From Flavobacteriaceae bacterium (GTDB lineage Bacteria > Bacteroidota > Bacteroidia > Flavobacteriales > Flavobacteriaceae), in contig JAUXCI010000038.1 in NCBI GenBank assembly GCA_030618945.1, positions 1 through 13,291 of the forward strand: DNA of 13,291 nt, written 5' to 3'. Positions within the stretch are counted from its first letter, which is position 1; each line of letters starts with the position of its first letter. The notes beneath the pieces were generated by a model. The model had not been told where the DNA came from and made no database searches. It saw nothing but the letters and a program-made list of their open reading frames with translations. Both the position numbers and the translations under genes were made by a program. This document shows, piece by piece, positions 6,603 to 13,291 of the stretch.

Positions 6603-7430
6603 ATGGAAAACGGTAAAGTAAACAAGCTTAAAATAGCAAGAGTAGAGGATCAAGGATATTATTTGATCGATGATAAAGGTGAAGAGGTTCTTCTGCCTGC
6701 TGAAAATATAGACGGATCACTTAAAGAAGGTGAAGAAATAGAAGTATTTATATACAAAGATAAGTCGCTTATTGTTTCTTCAAAACTTCCTTATGTACAA
6801 ATGGAGCAGTTTGAAAATTTAAAAGTAACCCAGGTTAATGAGCTGGGAGCTCTTGTTGACTGGGGTTTGGATAAAGATTTATTAGTGCCTTTCGATGAGC
6901 AGATTAGTGAAATGAAAGAGGGGCAAAGTTATGTGGTCTTTGTGTTTGAAGATGAAGAAACAGGTGTGTTACGCGGATCTCAAAGGGTAGATGAATTTGT
7001 TTTCTTTGATGAGGTTGATGTAAAAAGAGGCGATGAAGTTGACCTGTTATTACACAGAGAATCGGATCTTGGTGTTAACGTAATCGTAAATAATTTATTT
7101 AAGGGTTTGATTTTTAAATCTGATCTTCACAAAAAGGTGAAGATGGGTGACAGAACCAAAGGTTATGTCAAACAGGTAAGAGAAGATGGAAAAATAGATA
7201 TTTTACTTGAACCTTTGGGTTATAAAGAAAGCGTGGTTTCAAATACTCAAACAGTCTTAAATGTTTTAAAAGCGCACAAAAATTTTATACCCCTTAATGA
7301 CAAGAGCGACCCAAATGATATAAAGAGAATATTGGGTTTAAGCAAAAAGGCTTTTAAAAGAGCCGTGGGTCATTTATACAAACAAAAATTGATCGATATC
7401 CGTCAAGACGGAATTTATTTAGTTAAATAA
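6603..7430 (+). CDS. CvfB-like S1 RNA-binding protein with winged-helix C-terminus
   Basis: The 275-residue acidic protein has the CvfB (YitL) family layout and length. It contains a first S1-like barrel (about 6-60), a second S1 domain (about 66-128) with the typical GALVDWGLDKDLLVPF (82-97), a third S1-like segment (about 138-203), and a C-terminal winged helix (about 215-275) with LGLSKKAFKRAVGHLYKQ (244-261) as recognition helix region. CvfB proteins bind RNA, with poly-U preference reported for the pneumococcal protein, and affect virulence gene expression in Staphylococcus. Here a general post-transcriptional role in the cytoplasm is inferred. The start is fixed by the first S1 strand beginning almost at once. 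It is divergent from the acetyltransferase gene and convergent with the desaturase gene, with 15 bases between the stops and no terminator visible there. Confidence 0.9.
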   Translation: MENGKVNKLKIARVEDQGYYLIDDKGEEVLLPAENIDGSLKEGEEIEVFIYKDKSLIVSSKLPYVQMEQFENLKVTQVNELGALVDWGLDKDLLVPFDEQISEMKEGQSYVVFVFEDEETGVLRGSQRVDEFVFFDEVDVKRGDEVDLLLHRESDLGVNVIVNNLFKGLIFKSDLHKKVKMGDRTKGYVKQVREDGKIDILLEPLGYKESVVSNTQTVLNVLKAHKNFIPLNDKSDPNDIKRILGLSKKAFKRAVGHLYKQKLIDIRQDGIYLVK

Positions 7431-7445
7431 CCGCGACTTTAAAGA

Positions 7446-8438
7446 TTAGGTCAAAGGGTTCATCCATTTGAATTGATGATTAGAATCAGGTACTACGATT
7501 CTTTCTGCGATACGCTCCATTCTGTCAGGTAGCCTCATTAAATATGTCCTGGCTTTTTCAGCCTCATCAGTCAAGCCTGTGATTGTGTCAATACTCCATG
7601 AGCTATTTAATTTTTTTATGATATCCACATAATCAAAACTGGTATATACGCCAGCTCTTTGTGCGATTTCAGAAAACTTTTCAAACAGGCCTCCTTTAGT
7701 TTCGAATGATTCCCTTAAATGCATGGCTGGCATGGTAATTTTAAGTTTCATCATATCAAAATAGGCCAACATCATTTCACTGGGATCAATAGCGAAAATT
7801 TGGCGAATAAACTCCGTATAGGCCTTGTGATGCCTCATTTCATCCCCCGCAATGATCTTGCACATCTTTCCAAGATTTTTCATTCCGGCTTTTCTGGCAA
7901 TTTTTGCCACATTATTATGAGAAACATAAGTGGCTAATTCCTGAAAACTGGTATATACAAAATTCTTATACGGATCGCGAGAAGTGCCAATGTCAAAACC
8001 ATCAGCAATCAAATGCTGAGTAGTGATCTCAACTTCCTTCATGTTCACCCTTCCTGATAAATAGATATATTTGTTGAGTACATCTCCATGTCTATTTTCT
8101 TCTGCCGTCCACATTCTTATCCATTTTGCCCAACCATTGTCTCCGTTTTCACCGTGCTGATCAATCCCGTCAAGATCCATTAACCAAGATTCATATGTAG
8201 GTAACGCTTCCTCTGTGATCATGTCTCCAACCAGGCTAATCCAAAAATCATTGCCGAGATCTTTTGATAATTCTCTAATCTCTTCAACCTCATTCATAAA
8301 AGAAGTTGATTGTGGATTAGGCAAAAAGTCAGAAGGCTGCCATATGATTTCGGGTTGGATCAAATAGTCTTTGGTAAAGATATCAACCTTCTTTTCCAAG
8401 GTCTTCATAACTTCTTTTCTCACATTTTTTATTGACAT
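7446..8438 (-). CDS. Acyl-ACP desaturase (soluble di-iron, stearoyl-ACP type)
   Basis: The 330-residue soluble enzyme has all the di-iron ligand motifs of the plant-type acyl-ACP desaturase family: GDMITEEALPTY (71-82) with the first Glu, EENRH (E114, H117), SFQELATYVSH (164-174, E167), and DEMRHHKAY (199-207; E200, H203). The family inserts a double bond, commonly delta-9, into an acyl chain on acyl carrier protein using O2 and reduced ferredoxin, so it tunes membrane fluidity in the cytosol under aerobic conditions. Double-bond position cannot be read from the sequence. It starts at ATG 8438; a second Met at residue 11 is a less likely start. The gene stands alone: it converges on the CvfB-like gene and diverges from the efflux operon. 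A TTGACA hexamer lies upstream (8497-8502, minus strand), but no matching downstream box is evident. Confidence 0.93.
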   Translation of the reverse strand: MSIKNVRKEVMKTLEKKVDIFTKDYLIQPEIIWQPSDFLPNPQSTSFMNEVEEIRELSKDLGNDFWISLVGDMITEEALPTYESWLMDLDGIDQHGENGDNGWAKWIRMWTAEENRHGDVLNKYIYLSGRVNMKEVEITTQHLIADGFDIGTSRDPYKNFVYTSFQELATYVSHNNVAKIARKAGMKNLGKMCKIIAGDEMRHHKAYTEFIRQIFAIDPSEMMLAYFDMMKLKITMPAMHLRESFETKGGLFEKFSEIAQRAGVYTSFDYVDIIKKLNSSWSIDTITGLTDEAEKARTYLMRLPDRMERIAERIVVPDSNHQFKWMNPLT

Positions 8439-8750
8439 ATCTACTTTGTTTTTGAAATGCGAAGTTAATTAGTTTTTATGAAAATATAATATTTATTGTC
8501 AAATCCATAATAATTTGCCCATTTCTATGATTGATAAGTAAGCTTTTTTCCATTAAATAATGTTTTATAGGAAATCACTATTTAAAAGTTTAATTTTATC
8601 CTTCAATCCTTATTAGGCATAATGGTAATAAGTATACTTGTTGGCTCATTGCTTATCACGATTGCCGATTTTGAGGTTAATTTAAAACCAATTAAAAAGA
8701 ATTGAATTGAAATTGTTTGGTATTTAGGACAATATTATTAACAAAGACCT
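8439..8750. other. Divergent intergenic region between desaturase and efflux operon
   Basis: This must hold promoters for both directions, but no full-consensus TAnnTTTG box is visible on either strand. Nearest features are a minus-strand TTGACA (8497-8502), an AT-only palindrome AAATAT-A-ATATTT (8482-8494), and a plus-strand TAATTTTA (8591-8598), one base short of a -7 consensus. There is no terminator and no convincing gene. Confidence 0.5.
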
Positions 8751-9827
8751 ATGGTAAAGAAAAAGAATGCATCAATAAAAAAAATATCGATCATCGTACT
8801 ATTGGTTACAGGAGTGTTCTTTGTTTGGTACGTTTTGTCAGACCGGTATACTCCCTATACTGATCAGGCTAGAATACACGGTTTGATCACACCAGTTAGT
8901 CCAAGAGTTTCAGGATTTATTACTGAAATAGAAGTAAAATTACACAGCCAGGTAAAAGCAGGAGATGTGCTTTTTAAACTTGACCAACGCCCCTTTCAAA
9001 TAGCAGTAGAAATAGCAGAAGCAGACATAGACAATACAACCCAATCGATTTCGGCTAGTGCGGCTTCCGTTAAATCTTCTGCTGGTAAATTAGGTGTCGC
9101 TATGGCCCAATTAGATCGGGCTCAAAGAAATTGGGACCGGGTTCAAAAGGTCATGAAAGAAAATAAGGGTGCTTTGTCTGAATCAGATCAAGACCAGTCT
9201 GAAACTGCTTTATTGGAAGCTACAGAACAAGTTGCCTCTGCTGAAGCGAGTTTGGAGCGGGCACAACAATCACTTGGTGAATCAGGACCTGATAATCCCA
9301 AAATTAGAAAAGCCGTTCAAAACCTGGAAAAAGCCATGTTAGACCTGGAATTTTCGACCGTTTTGGCACCAACAGATGGCGCAATTGAAAGTTTTGAGGT
9401 AGACCTTGGTTATTATGCTTCTGCGGGTCAGCCAATTACAACTTTAATATCGAACTCTGATGTATGGATTCAAGCTAATATGAAAGAAAATAACCTTTCA
9501 ATGATGCATATCGACGATGAGGTTGAATTTGCTCTGGATATCGCTCCAGGTAAAATTTTTAAAGGAAAAGTAAGGAGTTTAGGCTTTGGAGTTGCCACCG
9601 ATCAAACAAACAAAGGAGGTTTGCCTTCAGTATCTGAAAAAAAGGGCTGGTTACAGGATCCCCAGCGATTTCCGGTAATCATCAGTAGCAATGATGCCAT
9701 TGTCAGGGATTTATATCGTTTGGGGGGGCAAGTTGATGTCGTAGTTTATACAGGTGATAGTTATATATTAAATAGTATTGCCTCAATGAAAATCAGATTA
9801 ATTGCCATGATGTCCTATGTTCGATAA
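8751..9827 (+). CDS. HlyD-family membrane fusion protein of an EmrA/AaeA-like exporter
   Basis: The 358-residue protein has a short basic N-terminus, one membrane anchor (about 11-29), and the family start TPYTDQARIHG (34-44). A first lipoyl half follows (about 48-83, VSPRVSGFITEIEV and VKAGDVLFKLD), then a long alpha-helical coiled-coil hairpin (about 85-200), the second lipoyl half LAPTDGAI (205-212), and a beta-barrel and membrane-proximal part to the end. Such proteins bridge an inner-membrane pump and a TolC-type channel across the periplasm. The gene opens a tight operon: the next ORF starts 11 bases before its stop. The start at ATG 8751 places the anchor correctly. The exported substrate is unknown. 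Confidence 0.92.
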   Translation: MVKKKNASIKKISIIVLLVTGVFFVWYVLSDRYTPYTDQARIHGLITPVSPRVSGFITEIEVKLHSQVKAGDVLFKLDQRPFQIAVEIAEADIDNTTQSISASAASVKSSAGKLGVAMAQLDRAQRNWDRVQKVMKENKGALSESDQDQSETALLEATEQVASAEASLERAQQSLGESGPDNPKIRKAVQNLEKAMLDLEFSTVLAPTDGAIESFEVDLGYYASAGQPITTLISNSDVWIQANMKENNLSMMHIDDEVEFALDIAPGKIFKGKVRSLGFGVATDQTNKGGLPSVSEKKGWLQDPQRFPVIISSNDAIVRDLYRLGGQVDVVVYTGDSYILNSIASMKIRLIAMMSYVR

Positions 9828-10860
9828 AGTATTAAAAACACCACTTTTTTCAATTGAATGGAGAGCCAATATTCCTGTACTCAGGTATGTTTTTGGGTCC
9901 TGCTTTATTTTAGGAGTGACCTCTCTTCTTAATTATGACCTGGCTTATCTTACGCCAGTGCTAGCTTTAGGGTATATGGCCCCTGGAGCTAAGCCTCTTG
10001 GGTTTAAAAAAGGAGGGGGATTTATCTTGTTTTTGACATTGATCACAGGGCTGACTGTTATTTTTACAGAAATGTTTTTAGCCTATGCAATGGTTTTTAT
10101 GCCCTTATTAATTCTAGCTTTATTATGGCTTTATTATGCTGATAAACTACCCATGACCGTTAAACTATTTTCATTGGTCAGTTTGATCATTATTACTTTT
10201 GTATCGATTGATTCTGGTGCTATAGGTAGTTATGTTGCGTCAAAATTGGTGCTAAATGCTTTTATGGCTGTTTTGCTATCACAAATTGTATTTTGGGTAT
10301 TCCCGATTTGCGAAGCTGATCTACCTTTTGAAAAAAAGCAGGACGAAGTGAAAAAACAATCAGAAAATAAAAAATTCAGGTATGCTTTAAATACTATCAT
10401 CATCATTTTGCCGGTATTGTTACTATTCTATATGTTTAAATTATCATCGAGTATTTTGATATTAACTTTTATTGCCATTCTTTCCATTAGCCCTGCATTG
10501 TCAAATCCAAAAGTTGGCCTTGTGATGATTGTGGCCAATATAATGGGTGGGATATTTGCCATCATTGCTTATAATCTTTTGGTAATAGTTCCAAATTTTA
10601 TTTTTATGATGCTTGTGGCTTTGTCTGTGGGATTGTTTTTTGGAAGTCGTTTGTTTTCTGACCATAAATTAGCAGGTATTTTTGGAACAGGATTTTCAAC
10701 CTTTCTTTTGATTCTCGGTTCAGTTACTGCTTCTGATGCTGAAGCCGGAGGCGAAGTATGGAACAGGGTAATTCAAATAGGTATGGCGGTTATTTATGTA
10801 GTGACAGCCTTTGGGATATTAAATAAGATACAACAAATAATAAAGCATAAAGAAATATGA
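9817..10860 (+). CDS. DUF2955 / FUSC-like inner-membrane transport protein
   Basis: The 347-residue polytopic protein has two similar hydrophobic halves (about 18-165 and 190-340) joined by a charged loop (about 170-188, rich in Lys, Glu and Gln). Conserved-looking pieces are RANIPVLRYVFGS (16-28), TPVLALGYM (46-54) and the AILSISPALSNPKVG segment (220-234) in the second half. The architecture and place next to a HlyD-type protein fit DUF2955 proteins, which belong with the FUSC/aromatic acid exporter group (AaeB relatives). It would be the inner-membrane part of the exporter. The start overlaps the fusion protein gene by 11 bases and its stop overlaps the next gene as ATGA (10857-10860), so translation is probably coupled through all three genes. 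The exact Pfam family needs a profile search. Confidence 0.8.
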   Translation: MFDKVLKTPLFSIEWRANIPVLRYVFGSCFILGVTSLLNYDLAYLTPVLALGYMAPGAKPLGFKKGGGFILFLTLITGLTVIFTEMFLAYAMVFMPLLILALLWLYYADKLPMTVKLFSLVSLIIITFVSIDSGAIGSYVASKLVLNAFMAVLLSQIVFWVFPICEADLPFEKKQDEVKKQSENKKFRYALNTIIIILPVLLLFYMFKLSSSILILTFIAILSISPALSNPKVGLVMIVANIMGGIFAIIAYNLLVIVPNFIFMMLVALSVGLFFGSRLFSDHKLAGIFGTGFSTFLLILGSVTASDAEAGGEVWNRVIQIGMAVIYVVTAFGILNKIQQIIKHKEI

Positions 10861-12251
10861 AAGGTGTCTTAAATTTTCGAATGATGCTTATTGTATTGAG
10901 CATTTTTCTATTTGCTATGGAAGCCTGCAAGGTTGGTAAAGATTATGAAAGAGAAGAGGTAAACACCCCGATAACTTACAGGCAGGATTTTCCGAAAGAC
11001 AGTTCCATCTCAAATTTACCTTGGTGGAAGCTCTTTAAGGATTCGATTCTGGTTGATTTAATTGACACAGCTTTGGTCAGTAATAAAAATATACAAATTG
11101 CTATTTCAAGAATAGAAGAGGCTCAGCTACAAATAGATATTGCAAAAGCAGATTATTATCCTGCTATAGGATACAATGCCTATGGATCCAGTTTGGCAAA
11201 TTCGGAAGTATCTTCTTTATCAAATCAAGTAGGAGGAGGGATTAATGTGTCCTATACGGTTGATTTGTGGCAAAAGATAAAAACCATGAATAAAATTGCT
11301 TTGCAGAATTATTTTGCCACCGAAGAAGCTTATAAGGCATTAAACATAAGCATTGTGTCTGCCGTGGCGGGAGCATATGTTTCTTTGAGAGACGTAGATA
11401 ACAGGATGATTATTGCCGAAAAGACCGCTCAAAATTTTCAAGATAACCTCGACGTTATGGAGGCCAGGTTTAACGCTGGTTTTATAAGTGAAGTCGACCT
11501 GTCTCAGGCCAAGATACAATTGAGTGAAGCGAAAACTGCAATTGAAATATTTGATCGTTCAAGGGGTCAAATAGAGAACGCAATTAGTGTATTACTCGGA
11601 ACGGCCCCAAGAAGTATCCCGAGGGGTTTGCCCTTATACGAACAGATATCTCTCCCTGAGATGCCCGTAGGAATCCCATCAGAATTGCTGGATCGCAGGC
11701 CAGATATATTAGCTGCAGAGAATAGGTTACACGCCCAAACCCTCCGGATTGGAGTGGCGGAGGCTTTAAAATACCCTTCATTAACATTAAGCCTAGACAT
11801 GGGTGCCCAATTGATCAACCCATCTTTTCTTTTTGCCGATTTGGGTGCGCAACTTTTAGGTCCTATCTTTAATGCTGGAAAATTAAAACGCAATGTTGAG
11901 ATTGAAGAAGCACGTACCAAGCAATTGCTACTCGATTATGAGTCTACCTTTCTTTTTGCTCTACAAGAAGTAGAAGATGCGATGATCGGGGTCAAAACTT
12001 ACAGTCGCGAATATGACCTGAGAAACGAGCAGATGGAAATGGCTACTAAAGCGTCTCAATTATCCTGGGTAAGATACGATGGAGGATTGACAAGTTATTT
12101 GGAAGTTCTCAACTTACAAAGTTCACAATTTAATGCAGAGTTAAAGGCTTCAGAAGCTTTTAAAAATGAATTAACATCGATTATAAAACTCTATGAGGCG
12201 CTTGGAGGAGGGTGGTATACAGATGTGAATAACAATCAAGAGATAAACTAG
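10857..12251 (+). CDS. Outer-membrane efflux channel, NodT/OprM type (TolC family lipoprotein)
   Basis: The 464-residue protein has an N-terminal hydrophobic signal (11-20) ending at MEAC, giving a plausible lipidated Cys24 although the lipobox is imperfect (Met at -3, Glu at -2). After it comes the NodT-type start KVGKDYER (25-32) and LPWWKLFKD (54-62). Two outer-membrane efflux repeats follow (about 60-250 and 280-455), with the family signature IPSELLDRRPDILAAE (273-288) at their junction and a final AGGxSxxLxVLxxQ-like block, here DGGLTSYLEVLNLQ. Trimers of such proteins form the channel-tunnel through the outer membrane. It is the third gene of the exporter operon (ATGA overlap with the gene before). 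Confidence 0.94.
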   Translation: MKGVLNFRMMLIVLSIFLFAMEACKVGKDYEREEVNTPITYRQDFPKDSSISNLPWWKLFKDSILVDLIDTALVSNKNIQIAISRIEEAQLQIDIAKADYYPAIGYNAYGSSLANSEVSSLSNQVGGGINVSYTVDLWQKIKTMNKIALQNYFATEEAYKALNISIVSAVAGAYVSLRDVDNRMIIAEKTAQNFQDNLDVMEARFNAGFISEVDLSQAKIQLSEAKTAIEIFDRSRGQIENAISVLLGTAPRSIPRGLPLYEQISLPEMPVGIPSELLDRRPDILAAENRLHAQTLRIGVAEALKYPSLTLSLDMGAQLINPSFLFADLGAQLLGPIFNAGKLKRNVEIEEARTKQLLLDYESTFLFALQEVEDAMIGVKTYSREYDLRNEQMEMATKASQLSWVRYDGGLTSYLEVLNLQSSQFNAELKASEAFKNELTSIIKLYEALGGGWYTDVNNNQEIN

Positions 12252-12266
12252 TTAAATCCATATATA

Positions 12267-13291
12267 ATGAAAAAATCCGAATCAAAAAATCCAGTTGATG
12301 TTTACCTCCAAATTGCACTTTTGTCTATACTGCTTCTTTGGAGTTTTTATATTGTTAGACCCTTTGTGACAATCATCATGTGGTCTATTATTGTTGCCGT
12401 TTCTTTATATCCTTTCTATCAAAAGATTGTAAAGCTATTTAAAGGAAAGAAAAAAGGTTTGGTGACCTCTTTGTTTATTTTGATTCTATTAGGCCTTATT
12501 GTAGTACCTACCATCAATTTGACGGGCTCGGTAGTTGATTCGGGTCAAGAAATTTACACAAGCTTTGATGAAGGCACATTACAAGTACCAGCCCCGGCAG
12601 CCACAGTTAAAGAATGGCCTCTTATTGGAGAAAAAGTATATAATTCCTGGTCAGTTGCATCAAGTGACATGGATAATTTTCTAGTTAAATATAAGGAAGA
12701 AATTTCAAGCTCCCTGGAATGGTTTTTTAGCATGTTTGCAGGGCTTATGGGATCAGTTGCATTGGCGTTATTCGCCTTGATCTTTGCTGGAGTCTTTATG
12801 ATGTCTGCAGATGCAGGATACCTTTCGGGTGTGAAATTTGCCAACCGATTGGCAGCAGGTAAAGGAGAAGCATTTATGCAAATGTGTGTTGGTACAATTA
12901 GAAGCGTTGTAAAAGGAATTTTGCTGGTAGCCATTATTCAGGCTGTGCTTTCTTATATTGGTTTTTTGGTTATAGGACTACCCGCAGCAAGTTTGTTTGC
13001 CGTTTTGGTGTTGATTATGGCGATAATTCAGATACCGGTTCTTGTTGCCATGATTCCTGCTATTGCCATTGTATTTTCTTATGCAGATACTACACCCGCT
13101 ATTATATTCACTATTTACGCCATTTTGGTTTCTTTATCTGATAATTTTCTTAAACCAATTCTACTTGGTAAGGGCCTTGAAACCCCGATGATGGTTATTT
13201 TAATAGGTGCCATAGGAGGAATGATGTTGCAGGGTATCTTGGGCTTGTTTATAGGCCCCGTTGTTCTGGCTTTGGTATATCAGTTGTATAA
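12267..13291 (+). CDS. AI-2E family transporter (3' end cut by the window)
   Basis: From ATG 12267 the frame is open for 341 codons to the window edge, and relatives are about 350-370 residues, so only the last residues are missing. The pattern is that of the AI-2E (PerM/YdiK) family: N-terminal TM pair (about 15-50), TM at 66-84, a soluble segment (about 85-150), then a TM cluster with IRSVVKGILLVAIIQ (211-225). The C-terminal hallmark SDNFLKPILLGKGLETP (290-306) is followed by GLFIGPVVLAL (326-336). Members include the E. coli protein first linked to AI-2 export and Na+(Li+)/H+ antiporters, so the name does not prove quorum-signal transport. It starts 15 bases after the channel gene stop with no terminator between, so it is probably the fourth gene of the operon. 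Confidence 0.88.
   Translation, partial: MKKSESKNPVDVYLQIALLSILLLWSFYIVRPFVTIIMWSIIVAVSLYPFYQKIVKLFKGKKKGLVTSLFILILLGLIVVPTINLTGSVVDSGQEIYTSFDEGTLQVPAPAATVKEWPLIGEKVYNSWSVASSDMDNFLVKYKEEISSSLEWFFSMFAGLMGSVALALFALIFAGVFMMSADAGYLSGVKFANRLAAGKGEAFMQMCVGTIRSVVKGILLVAIIQAVLSYIGFLVIGLPAASLFAVLVLIMAIIQIPVLVAMIPAIAIVFSYADTTPAIIFTIYAILVSLSDNFLKPILLGKGLETPMMVILIGAIGGMMLQGILGLFIGPVVLALVYQLY

Noticed and set aside
7431..7445. Terminator between the CvfB-like and desaturase genes
   Set aside because: The 15-base gap holds only the short palindrome CTTTAAAG at its edge (7437-7444), which is too weak and has no T-run.
8482..8494. AT-only palindrome as a fatty-acid regulator site upstream of the desaturase
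   Set aside because: It consists only of A and T in a very AT-rich gap and matches no operator I can name with confidence.
8622..8705. Small ORF of 27 codons (ATG to TGA) with a hydrophobic start in the gap before the efflux operon
   Set aside because: Too short to judge, with no ribosome binding site or promoter box at the right place. Random ORFs of this size are common; only conservation could rescue it.
11567..11920. Minus-strand ORF of 117 codons inside the NodT-type channel gene
   Set aside because: It lies opposite the conserved RRPDILAAE region of the real gene, and its own translation resembles no protein family.
12554..12934. Minus-strand ORF of 126 codons near the right end
   Set aside because: It lies antisense to the AI-2E family gene, whose frame is open to the window end and has clear family motifs.

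Overview
The window looks like chromosomal DNA of a Bacteroidota member, most likely a marine-type flavobacterium. The evidence is the AT-rich composition, a type IX secretion (T9SS) sorting domain, the scarcity of Shine-Dalgarno sequences, several TAnnTTTG-type -7 promoter boxes, and a gene set typical of that phylum (CvfB-like S1 protein, LolA-like/MMPL pair, DUF2955 pump). I see no insertion sequence, phage gene, CRISPR array, tRNA or rRNA.

Left part (1-1004): the tail of a plus-strand gene, a clear intrinsic terminator, then a small secreted protein that is almost only signal peptide plus T9SS sorting domain, followed by a structured intergenic region. Centre left (1005-6417): two plus-strand genes (PAPS-type sulfotransferase and an exported START-domain protein, overlapping) face three minus-strand genes (hexapeptide O-acetyltransferase, MMPL/RND transporter, LolA-like periplasmic protein). 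The two sets meet tail to tail with only 3 bases between stop codons. The MMPL and LolA-like genes overlap by ATGA and very probably form one envelope lipid-trafficking machine. The sulfotransferase and START protein would fit a pathway that makes and binds a sulfated or otherwise modified lipid, but that link is inference.

Centre right (6418-8438): a CvfB-like RNA-binding protein, whose promoter box lies so close to the ATG that the mRNA may be leaderless, converges on an acyl-ACP desaturase gene.

Right part (8751-13291): a compact plus-strand operon of membrane fusion protein, DUF2955/FUSC-like inner-membrane protein, NodT-type outer-membrane channel and an AI-2E family transporter cut by the window end. 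The first three form a plausible tripartite exporter; the fourth starts 15 bases after the third and probably shares the transcript.

No wholly new system is proven here. The best candidates for follow-up are the sulfotransferase/START/LolA/MMPL locus and the cargo-less T9SS protein.
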